A stretch of DNA of 64,000 bases from Pusillimonas caeni (GTDB lineage: Bacteria > Pseudomonadota > Gammaproteobacteria > Burkholderiales > Burkholderiaceae_B), in contig NZ_PDUW01000006.1 of the NCBI RefSeq assembly GCF_003545815.1, forward strand, positions 232,479 to 296,478, in the 5' to 3' direction. How positions within the stretch are numbered: position 1 is the stretch's first letter; each line of letters begins with the position of its first letter. Of this stretch, positions 56,000 through 63,888 are shown piece by piece. The notes under the pieces are model-generated. The model did not search any database. It was given only the letters and a program-made list of their open reading frames with translations, and was not told the origin of the DNA. Both the position numbers and the translations under genes were made by a program.

Positions 56000-57724
56000 T
56001 CATGCGACCTCGTCCATGTGTTGCACGGCAGGGCGTTTCACCGGTTGGGCCCAGGTGCTTGCCAGTTCCGCGCCGTCCAGGCGCAGAATCTGATTCTTTT
56101 CAAAAGCCGTCTCAGTATCTTCGTAGTCCAGGCGCTGATGCGCGCCCCGGCTTTCCCGGCGATTGAGCGCCGAGAGCGTGATCGCCTCGGCGACCAGCAA
56201 AGAGCCGCGCAGCTCGAACCAGTCTTCGACAGTCGGGTTCCAGACGCCGCCGCCGGTAACGGCGACCTGGGGCAACGCCCGGCGCATCTCGCGTATGCGC
56301 GTCAAAGCAGCGGTCAGCGGCTCTTCACTGCGCAGCAGACCCACGTTCAGCCACATCAGGGCTTTGAGTTCGTTCCAGACCGCCGACGTGCCCGCAACCG
56401 TTCCGTGAGGCGCGGCCTGCGCACGCTCGGCGAGCTGGGCTATCATGGCCAGCGCGGGCGCAGCGGCTTCATCGCTCCACAGCTGTGGCGCATCCTGCGC
56501 GGCCCGTGCGGCGCTTCGACCCGCCAATTCGCCGAACACCAGCGCCTCTGGCAAGGCATTGCCCGACAAACGATTGGCGCCATTGGCTCCGCCCACGGCC
56601 TCGCCGGCCGCATACAGGCCGGGCACTCCGGACTCCATGGAAGCGTTCACGCGAATGCCGCCCATGTGATAGTGCGCAATGGGCGCGACTTCCACCGGCC
56701 GCTTGCTCAAATCGATGCCGTTCTCGGCCAGCAAATCGATGACCGGGCCGAACGCCGCACGCAGTTCGGCTTCGGGCACGTGCATGAAGCTCAGATAGGC
56801 GCCACCCGCCGGAGACCCCCTGCCCGCTTCGTTCTCCTTGACGATGGCATAGGAGGTGACGTCGCGCGGGGCGGTGTAGTTGCCGCGGTCCACAATGCCG
56901 TAGTTTTCAAGGAATTCCTCCATGTTCCCATTCAGCAGCCGTCCGCCGAGCTTGTAGCGGAACGGATCCCACATGATGGGGTCCATTCCGACCAGTCGCG
57001 GCGCCAGATGTCCGATGGGGAAAAACTGGGGGAACTCCATATCCACCAGCTCTGCGCCGGCACGCAAGGCCAGCGCGTAGGCATCGCCGCCCATATTGGC
57101 CGAGGCGCTATTGCGCTGGAACAGCTTGGTCAGCCCGCCTGCGGCCAGAATGGTCGCCTTGGCCGACAATGTCACGACTGCGCCATCGTCCTGGTTCACG
57201 GCGACCGCGCCGATCACCCTGCCTTCGTGCTTGATCAGTTCGCGTACCGACAAACCGCTGACACGATTGACTCCCCGCGTGCGGGAGACCGCGGTGCGCA
57301 GCGTCTGGGCCATGGCCGGGCCGGTATTCAATACATCCACGTAGACGCAGCGGCGCGCACTATGCCCGGGCGCCTTGACCGCCCTTACGCGGCCAGCATC
57401 GTCGCGCGCCCACCCCACGCCCCATTCATCCAGTTCGCGAATGCGCGCCGGCGCACCGTTGCACAGTACGGCCGCCAGAGCCTCGTTGCACAACCCGCGC
57501 CCAGCCTTGAGCGTATCCTGCAAATGCCGCTCGCAGCTGTCCTCGTCGTAGTCGCCCAATGCGGCGGCCACGGTCATCTGCGCCATGATGGTCGCGCCGC
57601 CGCGGCCGACCAGGCTTTTGTCCACAAGCAGCACTTTGCTGCCGCTCTTGGCCGCCGCCATCGCGGCATACATGCCCGCCGCGCCGGCTCCAATCACTAG
57701 TACATCGGTTTCTATATGCGGCAT
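56000..57724 (-). CDS. Fumarate reductase/succinate dehydrogenase-like flavoprotein
   Basis: 574 residues. The FAD loop is DVLVIGAGAAGMYAAMAAAKSGSKVLLVDKSLVGRGGAT. The capping domain is about 240-350, and HYHMGGIRVNASMESGVPGLYAAGEAVGGANGANRLSGNALPEALVFG is the FAD/active-site region. SdhA/FrdA relatives include succinate, fumarate, aspartate and other C=C/C-C redox enzymes. With a partial SdhB-like subunit and no anchors, it more likely reduces or oxidises a ring- or side-chain double bond of the pathway than succinate itself. First gene of the 53049-57724 operon, under the second palindrome. Confidence 0.9.
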   Translation of the reverse strand: MPHIETDVLVIGAGAAGMYAAMAAAKSGSKVLLVDKSLVGRGGATIMAQMTVAAALGDYDEDSCERHLQDTLKAGRGLCNEALAAVLCNGAPARIRELDEWGVGWARDDAGRVRAVKAPGHSARRCVYVDVLNTGPAMAQTLRTAVSRTRGVNRVSGLSVRELIKHEGRVIGAVAVNQDDGAVVTLSAKATILAAGGLTKLFQRNSASANMGGDAYALALRAGAELVDMEFPQFFPIGHLAPRLVGMDPIMWDPFRYKLGGRLLNGNMEEFLENYGIVDRGNYTAPRDVTSYAIVKENEAGRGSPAGGAYLSFMHVPEAELRAAFGPVIDLLAENGIDLSKRPVEVAPIAHYHMGGIRVNASMESGVPGLYAAGEAVGGANGANRLSGNALPEALVFGELAGRSAARAAQDAPQLWSDEAAAPALAMIAQLAERAQAAPHGTVAGTSAVWNELKALMWLNVGLLRSEEPLTAALTRIREMRRALPQVAVTGGGVWNPTVEDWFELRGSLLVAEAITLSALNRRESRGAHQRLDYEDTETAFEKNQILRLDGAELASTWAQPVKRPAVQHMDEVA

Positions 57725-57790
57725 ATCGTCATCCTTGCTCGCGTTCCCTTGCGGCGGCAGCTCAACCTTAAACTGTCAATCCGTCAATAC

Positions 57791-57822
57791 TGAAATGTTA
57801 TTAACTCATAACAGACATTTCA
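57791..57822. promoter_or_regulatory. Nested operator palindrome between flavoprotein and gntR-type genes
   Basis: TGAAATGT (57791-57798) and ACATTTCA (57815-57822) are perfect inverted arms, and inside them TGTTAT-TAACTC-ATAACA (57796-57813) is a second palindrome. It lies 66 nt before the flavoprotein ATG in the divergent gap and matches the spacing of the site at 52999. Likely target of the adjacent regulator. Confidence 0.7.
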
Positions 57823-57998
57823 TTAAAACCTAGAGAAAACCCGCATAACTGGCGTAGAAGCTTTGAACCACAGCGGGCACTTCTCTAGTACGATATGAAA
57901 CGAGCTGCAAAAATTCGGACGAGCCATAGGAGCTTCGATTCCGGAGCTATAAATCTGCGTAGCCGAGCAGATCTGACATGGCAGGCTAATGGCCCCCT

Positions 57999-58754
57999 AT
58001 GCCTCTTCCTTTAAAACAACCCAGCGGTGGCATTTCGCTCATGGCGGTGAACGACATCATGGACATCCCGGTCGATCAGAGAACCAAAAACCTGGGCGAC
58101 GAGGCTTTCGATCGCATCAAACACGACATTATTTGGTGCCGCCTCCGGCCAGGCGAAGAGATCAGCGAAAACCGCCTCACGCAGATATATGGGCTGGGCA
58201 AGGCGCCCATCCGCCGGGCCTTGTCCAGATTGACCCAGGAAGGCTATGTGATCTCAGTGCCGCGCCACGGACACATCATTGCGCCGGTCACGCTGCAAAC
58301 CATCCGAGAACTGTTCGAATTGCGCTTGCTGCTCGAACCCGCCGCGGTGCAAAAGGCCTGCGGCCGCATCGACACCGCCCGTTTGCGGGCGCTCAACGAA
58401 CGCTGCGCCAAGGGCTACTTGCCGGGCGATGAGGTCAGCGAGAAGGCTTTCATGGAAGCCAACCAGGGTTTTCATCTGGAAATCGCGCACGCTTGCGGCA
58501 ATCAGAAACTGGCAGCGATACTTTCTCAGATCATGGACGAGATGGCCCGTCTGCTGCATCTGGGCTTCATCCTGCGCGAACGTCCGGAAGTCATGATGCA
58601 CGAACACGCCGACTTGCTCGAGGCCGTCGAATCCGGCGATCCGGCCAAGGCATACAACATTGCGGTCGCGCATATCAATAGTTCGCGCACGCTGGTGCTG
58701 GACGGCATCATGACGCATACCAACCTGAGCGACACCAGCATACAGCCCAGATAA
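57999..58754 (+). CDS. GntR-family regulator, FCD (FadR/VanR) subfamily
   Basis: 251 residues from ATG 57999; ATGs at 58041 and 58059 are possible shorter starts. The winged helix is GDEAFDRIKHDIIWCRLRPGEEISENRLTQIYGLGKAPIRRALSRLTQEGYVISVPRHGHII. The FCD ligand domain (about 110-240) has FELRLLLEPAAVQKA, NQGFHLEIAHACGN and EHADLLEAVESGDPAKAYNIAVAHI, with the His/Asp metal ligands typical of FCD. It is divergent from the flavoprotein operon, so it probably controls it and, given the shared palindrome, the Cox-Liv operon too. The ligand is likely a carboxylate intermediate. Confidence 0.92.
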   Translation: MPLPLKQPSGGISLMAVNDIMDIPVDQRTKNLGDEAFDRIKHDIIWCRLRPGEEISENRLTQIYGLGKAPIRRALSRLTQEGYVISVPRHGHIIAPVTLQTIRELFELRLLLEPAAVQKACGRIDTARLRALNERCAKGYLPGDEVSEKAFMEANQGFHLEIAHACGNQKLAAILSQIMDEMARLLHLGFILRERPEVMMHEHADLLEAVESGDPAKAYNIAVAHINSSRTLVLDGIMTHTNLSDTSIQPR

Positions 58755-58956
58755 AGCAGTTATGGCCGTTGGGCGAAGGCCGATCGGCGGGGCCACTCGA
58801 TCAGGCCTGCGAGCACCGTTCATATAGCCTCAGCTCATATCCAAATTTCCTTATATTCGTTCGGAATCTATAGAGCGGCCAATAGAATTAATGGAAATAA
58901 AGAACCGCGACCGCGCCACGGCCGCGGCTTGTTTCTCTTCATTCAACGCAGATTCC
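58755..58956 (+). promoter_or_regulatory. Promoter region of the third accessory unit
   Basis: 202 nt with no gene; the second half is A+T-rich. ATTC-GTTCG-GAAT (58855-58867) is a short palindrome flanked by TTATA and TCTATA, as might suit a LysR-type activator such as CysB. No hexamers are assigned with confidence. Confidence 0.3.
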
Positions 58957-59499
58957 ATGAGCCGACTCACCATACAAACGATCGATACCGCCGCCGAAGA
59001 AGCCAAAGAGCGCCTGAGCAATGCGCAAAAGGCCAACGGCTTCCTGCCCAACTTGCTGGGCGTGCTGGCCAATGCCCCCACCGCCCTCGAAACTTACCAG
59101 GTCGTAGGCGCGATCAATGCGCGCACTTCGCTAAGCGGCGCCGAGCGCGAAGTGGTGCAGATCACGGCCGCCGCCCGCAACGGCTGCGGCTTCTGCGTGG
59201 CCGGCCATACGGCCATCGCGCGCAAGAAGCTGTCCATGCCCGAAGACGTCATCGAAGCGCTGCGCGGCACCAAGGCTCTCAGCGATCCCAAGCTCAATGC
59301 GCTGGCCGTATTCACCCTGGCCGTCATGGAAAGCCGCGGCCAGGTCGGCGACGACGACTTGAAGGCATTCTTTGCCGCGGGCTATACGCAGCAGGCTGCG
59401 CTGGAAGTGGTTCTGGGCGTCAGCCTGGCCACCCTGTGCAACTACGCCAACAACCTCGCCCAGACCCCCATCAATCCCGAGTTGCAAGCCTTTGCCTGA
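58957..59499 (+). CDS. AhpD-like/carboxymuconolactone decarboxylase family protein
   Basis: 180 residues from ATG 58957 (MSRLTIQTIDTAAEEAKERL); an in-frame ATG at 58891 gives a 22-residue extension unlike the family. The AhpD-type redox core is RNGCGFCVAGHTAIARKKL, with Cys77, Cys80 and His84. FLPNLLGVLANAPTALETYQ is the family N-terminus. Such proteins reduce peroxides or act as thiol oxidoreductases; in this setting it may protect or help the flavoprotein encoded 18 nt downstream. Carboxymuconolactone decarboxylation is unlikely given the CxxC. Confidence 0.9.
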   Translation: MSRLTIQTIDTAAEEAKERLSNAQKANGFLPNLLGVLANAPTALETYQVVGAINARTSLSGAEREVVQITAAARNGCGFCVAGHTAIARKKLSMPEDVIEALRGTKALSDPKLNALAVFTLAVMESRGQVGDDDLKAFFAAGYTQQAALEVVLGVSLATLCNYANNLAQTPINPELQAFA

Positions 59500-59517
59500 T
59501 CCATCCGAGGAATAGCA

Positions 59518-60669
59518 GTGTCCCAAGCCCAGCACGCCTTCATGGCGCCCATCGTCCGGTTGATCGAAACCGAACTCGCTCCCCAGGTGCAGGCCATCGA
59601 CCGTGAAGGCCTCTATCCGGCGCAGTTCATGCACAAGCTGGGCGCCCTGGGCGGCTTTGGCGCGGCGCTGCCCGCCGAAAGCGGCGGCGCGGGCCGGGGC
59701 CTTGCCGCCCAGATCGAAGTCACGGCCAAAGTCGGCGAACATTGCGGTTCGACGGCCTTTCTGGTCTGGTGCCAGTCCAGCTGCGCCTGGTATCTGCACA
59801 ATTCCGACAACCCCGCGGTGCGCGAGCGCTATCTGAACGACGTGGCGCAAGGCCGCCTGCTGGCGGGCACGGGCATGTCCAATGCGGTCAAGCACTTGGC
59901 CGGCATCGAAAAAATCCATCTGCGCGCCCGCCGCGAGGGCGACGGCTACGTCGTCAGCGGCTCGCTGCCCTGGGTGTCGAACGTGGGCGACGGCCATCTG
60001 GCGATCGTGGCCGCGGCGGTCGAGGACGAGGGCTACATCATGTTCGCCACCCCCAGCACCGCAGCGGGATTCGAGTCGCGCCCCTGCCTGGAGTTTTCCG
60101 GCCTGGAGGGTACGCAGACCCTGACCTTGCGCTTTCAGAATGTAAAGGTGCCGGCCGAGGACGTTCTGGCGCATCCGGCTCAATTCAAGCAGTATGTCAG
60201 CCGCATCAAGCCGGGTTTCGTATTGGGCCAGATCGGCATGGGCATCGGCATCGTGCGGGCCTGCATCGGCATCGCGCGCGACAGCAACGCCAGCGTCGGT
60301 CACGTCAACGCCTTCCTTGACGATCAGGAAGGCGAGCTTGCCGCTCGACTGGCCGGCATCGAAACCCAGGTCGCCGGGCTGGCGCCTCTCGCCCAGGCCG
60401 GCGCCACCGACATGCTTCCGGTGCTGAAGGCGCGCGCCGCCATCAGCGAGCTGACGCTCAAGGCAGCCAACTCGGCCGTGCTGCATGCCGGCGCGAAAGG
60501 CTATCTCATGATCCATCCGGCCCAGCGCCGGCTGCGCGAGGCGGTCTTCGTCGCCATCGTCACACCGGCGCTGAAGCACTTGCGCAAAGAGATCCACGAT
60601 CTCGAGAGCCGCGCGGCGCAGGCGGGCTCCGCCGAACCGGCGCCGCCCCTGCACACCGCGGCCGCTTAG
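59518..60669 (+). CDS. Acyl-CoA dehydrogenase-fold flavoprotein
   Basis: 383 residues from GTG 59518. The three ACAD domains are recognisable: N-helical (1-110), beta (GTGMSNAVKHLAGIEKI through FQNVKVPAEDVL, about 115-220) and C-helical (220-365). In most dehydrogenases a Glu lies in a G-Y/F-x-x-E-Y-P-V-E segment near the C-terminus; here it reads GAKGYLMIHPAQRRLREA with no acidic residue. That argues against ordinary beta-oxidation and for a flavin monooxygenase of the DszC/SfnC kind, or another role. It is followed by nitrate/sulfonate-type transporter genes, consistent with sulfur scavenging. Confidence 0.85.
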   Translation: MSQAQHAFMAPIVRLIETELAPQVQAIDREGLYPAQFMHKLGALGGFGAALPAESGGAGRGLAAQIEVTAKVGEHCGSTAFLVWCQSSCAWYLHNSDNPAVRERYLNDVAQGRLLAGTGMSNAVKHLAGIEKIHLRARREGDGYVVSGSLPWVSNVGDGHLAIVAAAVEDEGYIMFATPSTAAGFESRPCLEFSGLEGTQTLTLRFQNVKVPAEDVLAHPAQFKQYVSRIKPGFVLGQIGMGIGIVRACIGIARDSNASVGHVNAFLDDQEGELAARLAGIETQVAGLAPLAQAGATDMLPVLKARAAISELTLKAANSAVLHAGAKGYLMIHPAQRRLREAVFVAIVTPALKHLRKEIHDLESRAAQAGSAEPAPPLHTAAA

Positions 60670-60693
60670 GGCCTGTCTCAAGGCACAGACATC

Positions 60694-61512
60694 ATGGCAG
60701 TTTCCACCGCTGAAGCGCCCACCGTACTGGAGGCGCAGTCCATCGAATTGCGCTACAAGCGCGCCAATGCGCAGCCCAACACCGTGCTGCGCGACTTCTC
60801 GCTGCAACTCGCCCAGGGCGAGATCGTGGCCGTGCTGGGCCCGAGCGGGGTCGGCAAATCGTCCCTGCTGCGCGTGCTGGCGGGGCTGCAAGAGGCCCAG
60901 CAGGGCACCGTCCACGTGCACGGCGAACGCCTGCAAGGCCCGCACCCGAGGCTGAGCTTCGTATTTCAGGACGCCAGCCTGCTCCCCTGGCTCAATCTCG
61001 AAGAGAACGTCGGCTTCGGCCTCGACTTCAAGCATCAGCCGCAAATCAGCAAGGCCGAGAAAAAAGCCCGGGTCGCCGCAGCCATCGCCGACGTGGACCT
61101 GACCGAAGCGTCCGAACGCTATCCCTCCGAGCTGTCGGGCGGCATGGCCCAGCGCACCGCCCTGGCCCGCAGCCTGGCGCGCCAGCCGGAGATCCTGCTG
61201 CTGGACGAACCCTTCAGCGCGCTGGACGAAATCACCCGCGGCGACATGCAGGGCCTGCTGCTGCGCATCACCCAAAAATACCGGACGTCGGCGGTGCTGG
61301 TCACGCACGACATCGACGAAGCCCTCACCGTGGCCGACCGCATCATGCTGATCGGCGGCAAGCCCGGCGAGCTCATCGGCCAGTGGCGGCTGACGGGGAG
61401 CCACCCGCGCGACACCGTCAGCCCGGAAAGCACCGCCGTCCGGCTGCAGATCATGCAGTTGCTGCGCGACGCGCGCGGCCACGCGGCAGACCCTCAGAAG
61501 CTCGCCGCCTGA
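60694..61512 (+). CDS. Nitrate/sulfonate-type ABC transporter ATP-binding protein (SsuB/TauB family)
   Basis: 272 residues. Walker A GPSGVGKSS, Q-loop SFVFQDASLLPWLNLEENV, signature ELSGGMAQR, Walker B ILLLDEP, D-loop FSALDEITR and switch VLVTHDIDEA are complete. The PWLNLEENV wording is typical of SsuB/TauB/NrtD ATPases. It powers the permease encoded at 62769 with the binding protein between. It is 24 nt after the ACAD-like gene, implying one operon. Confidence 0.93.
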   Translation: MAVSTAEAPTVLEAQSIELRYKRANAQPNTVLRDFSLQLAQGEIVAVLGPSGVGKSSLLRVLAGLQEAQQGTVHVHGERLQGPHPRLSFVFQDASLLPWLNLEENVGFGLDFKHQPQISKAEKKARVAAAIADVDLTEASERYPSELSGGMAQRTALARSLARQPEILLLDEPFSALDEITRGDMQGLLLRITQKYRTSAVLVTHDIDEALTVADRIMLIGGKPGELIGQWRLTGSHPRDTVSPESTAVRLQIMQLLRDARGHAADPQKLAA

Positions 61513-61533
61513 ACATCACCACAAGGAAAACTC

Positions 61534-62727
61534 GTGAGTTCCCATACCGACAGCACCCGGGCCCGCCGGCGCCAATTCCTCAAGCTTTCATCCATGTTCA
61601 CCGCCATGGGCGCGCTGCCGCTGCTGCAAATGAGTCAGGCCGCCCGCGCGGCTGAACCGGACGCGCCGCTGCGCATCGGCTATCTGCCCATCACCGATGC
61701 CACGCCCCTGCTGGTGGCGCATCACAACAATCTGTTCCAGGAACAAGGTCTGCAGGTGGAAAAGCCCCGCATGTTCCGCAGCTGGGCGCAGATTGTCGAG
61801 GCCTTCCTGGCCGGCCAGGTCAACGCCGTGCATCTGCTTTCCCCCATGACGGTCTGGGCCCGCTATGGCAGCAAGTCGCCCGCCAAGGTCGTGGCGTGGA
61901 ACCACATGTCAGGCTCGGGCCTGACGGTGCAGCATGACATCGACAGCATCGAGGACCTGGGCGGCACCACCGTCGCCATTCCCTTCTGGTATTCGCTGCA
62001 CAACGTCGTGCTGCAGCACCTGCTGCGCAGCAAGGGCCTGGAGTCCATCAGCGACGGCGCGCCTACCCGGAAACAGGTCAAGCTCGTCGTGATGGCGCCC
62101 TCCGACATGGTGCCCGCACTGGCCAACAAGCAGATCGCCGGCTACATCGTTGCCGAGCCCTTCAACGCTTCGGCCGAAGTGCTGAAAATCGGCAAGATCC
62201 TGCGCTTTACCGGCGACGTCTGGAAGGACCACGCCTGTTGCGTCGTGCTGATGCACGAACAAGATCTGCAGCAGCGCCCCGAGTGGACCCAGAAGGTCGT
62301 GAACGGCGTGGTGCAGGCTCAGGCGTGGATCCAGGAAAACCGCGAAGAGACCGCGCGCATCCTGTCCAAGGACAACCCTCAGCGCTACACCCCGCACTCG
62401 TACGAAGCCCTGGCCCAGGTGCTGCAGCCCGAACTGCTCGACACCCAGCTGTATGAATCGAGCGGCGCCATCGTCAACACCGACTGGAAGGAAAAACGCA
62501 TCGACTTCCAGCCCTACCCCTTCCCCAGCTACACCGAAGAGCTCATCGTCAAGCTCAAGGAAACGCTGGTGCTGGGGCGGAACGAGTTCCTGGCCGAGCT
62601 CGACCCCGCTTTCGTGGCCCGCGACCTGGTCGACGACCGTTTCGTGCGCAAGGCGATCGAGCAGGCCGGCGGCCCCGGAAAGTTCGGCCTGACCTCGTTC
62701 ACGCGCAAAGAGTCCATTACCGTCTGA
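61534..62727 (+). CDS. ABC transporter substrate-binding protein (NrtA/SsuA/CmpA-like)
   Basis: 397 residues from GTG 61534. The N-terminus SHTDSTRARRRQFLKLSSMFTAMGALPLLQMSQAARA is a likely Tat signal (RRRQFLK followed by a mild hydrophobic core and ARA cleavage). The mature part LRIGYLPITDATPLLVAHHNNLFQEQGLQVEKP is the NMT1/NrtA-type start, with SWAQIVEAFLAGQVNAVHLLSPMTVW. Family ligands include nitrate, bicarbonate, sulfonates and pyrimidine precursors. The ACAD-like/CMD neighbours make an organosulfur or similar compound the favoured guess. Confidence 0.9.
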   Translation: MSSHTDSTRARRRQFLKLSSMFTAMGALPLLQMSQAARAAEPDAPLRIGYLPITDATPLLVAHHNNLFQEQGLQVEKPRMFRSWAQIVEAFLAGQVNAVHLLSPMTVWARYGSKSPAKVVAWNHMSGSGLTVQHDIDSIEDLGGTTVAIPFWYSLHNVVLQHLLRSKGLESISDGAPTRKQVKLVVMAPSDMVPALANKQIAGYIVAEPFNASAEVLKIGKILRFTGDVWKDHACCVVLMHEQDLQQRPEWTQKVVNGVVQAQAWIQENREETARILSKDNPQRYTPHSYEALAQVLQPELLDTQLYESSGAIVNTDWKEKRIDFQPYPFPSYTEELIVKLKETLVLGRNEFLAELDPAFVARDLVDDRFVRKAIEQAGGPGKFGLTSFTRKESITV

Positions 62728-62768
62728 GCCCAGCGGCGCGAACCGCGCCGCCCCGATGACACAGAAAC

Positions 62769-63551
62769 ATGATCAGAAGCTTGAAAAGCCCTTCCTCCAC
62801 CGCCTGGACCTACGGCATCGCCGGACTGGCGGCCCTGGTGGCCCTGTGGTGGCTGGGCGCCCATCTGCTGCAAAGCGGCATCCCGCTGGCCTCGGCGCTA
62901 AGCCCCGGGCCGGCCCTGGCCAGCCTGTACGACCTGCTGGCGCAAAACCAGCTCACGACCCACACGCTGATGAGCATGAAGCGTGTGGCGGTGGGTCTGG
63001 CCCTGGCGCTGCTGTTGGGGGTGCCCATCGGCCTGGCCATCGGTTCGTCGCGCCTGCTCGAAAAAAGCACCAGCAGCGCCTTTCAGTTTCTGCGCATGAT
63101 CTCGCCGCTGTCGTGGATGCCCATTGCCGTGATGGTGTTCGGCATCGGCGACGCGCCGATCTACTTCCTGCTGACTTTCGCGGCGGTGTGGCCCATCATT
63201 CTGAACACCGCGGCCGGCGTCAAGCAATTGAATCCGAAGTGGCTGCTGCTGGCGAAGAGCCTCAGCGCCACGCGGACGGAAGTGCTGTTCCGCATCGTGA
63301 TCCCGGGCATCCTGGGACATATCCTGACCGGCGTGCGGCTGGCGATCGGCATTATCTGGATCGTGCTGGTGCCTTGCGAGATGCTGGGGGTCAGCTCTGG
63401 TCTGGGCTACTTCATTCTGGACACCCGCGATCGCCTGGCTTATTCGGAACTGATGGCCGTCATCGTGCTGATCGGCGCCTTGGGATTTGCCCTGGATATC
63501 CTGGCCCAGAAGCTTTACCAGTATTGGACGCATAGCACTTCGAACGACTGA
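62769..63551 (+). CDS. Nitrate/sulfonate-type ABC transporter permease (SsuC/TauC family)
   Basis: 260 residues, about six hydrophobic segments. The EAA loop is WLLLAKSLSATRTEVLFRIVIPGILGHILTGVRLAIGIIWIVLV, and MKRVAVGLALALLLGVPIGLAIGSS is the typical TM3 region. RIVIPGILGHI is the ATPase-contact hinge. It completes the importer with the ATPase and binding protein upstream. The last gene of the unit; a repeat element follows 108 nt later. Confidence 0.93.
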   Translation: MIRSLKSPSSTAWTYGIAGLAALVALWWLGAHLLQSGIPLASALSPGPALASLYDLLAQNQLTTHTLMSMKRVAVGLALALLLGVPIGLAIGSSRLLEKSTSSAFQFLRMISPLSWMPIAVMVFGIGDAPIYFLLTFAAVWPIILNTAAGVKQLNPKWLLLAKSLSATRTEVLFRIVIPGILGHILTGVRLAIGIIWIVLVPCEMLGVSSGLGYFILDTRDRLAYSELMAVIVLIGALGFALDILAQKLYQYWTHSTSND

Positions 63552-63659
63552 AGCGGCGCGCCGCCGCGGCCGACATGCAGCAGCGTCTTAATTGTTTGCC
63601 TCTGTCTCGTAACGTTTTCTGCCTCGGGGCTTTCCTTCAACCAAACCGACTTTGAGTTC
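63552..63659. other. Spacer after the permease gene
   Basis: No gene or clear terminator is seen. It is less GC-rich than its flanks. Confidence 0.5.
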
Positions 63660-63888
63660 TAAACCGCCGCTGGAGGCGGGCAGGCTCGAAGCGGTCGGTC
63701 AGGCGGTTCGGCCTTTGGCCGAACTTCCCGCGTTGAGCGCGCCGGCGTGGGCGGCGGGAGAACTCGACCTCCGCCGCTGCGCGGCTCCGGGACTCGGACA
63801 GGCTCTCGCCGACATCCCCCACGCCGGCGCGCTCAACGCGGCGCCCTCCAACGCCCGCTTCGAGCCTGCCCGCCTCCAGCGGCGTTTA
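63660..63888. repeat. Nested inverted-repeat element B
   Basis: Outer arms 63660-63694 and 63855-63888 are reverse complements except for one deleted base (GCTGGAGGCGGGCAGGCTCG lies in the left arm). Inner arms 63729-63751 and 63818-63840 are a perfect 23-bp pair (GAGCGCGCCGGCGTGGG is the end of the left one). Between arms it shares GGTCGG..GGCGGTTCG and GCGCCCTCCAACGCC with element A at 18021-18112. It is probably a non-coding mobile or structural repeat of this genome. Confidence 0.85.

Noticed and set aside
58957..59499. 4-carboxymuconolactone decarboxylase (protocatechuate pathway)
   Set aside because: It has an AhpD-like CxxC...H core and no pca genes nearby.
59131..61482. 783-residue open frame on the minus strand
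   Set aside because: Runs antisense through three convincing plus-strand genes and resembles no protein family.
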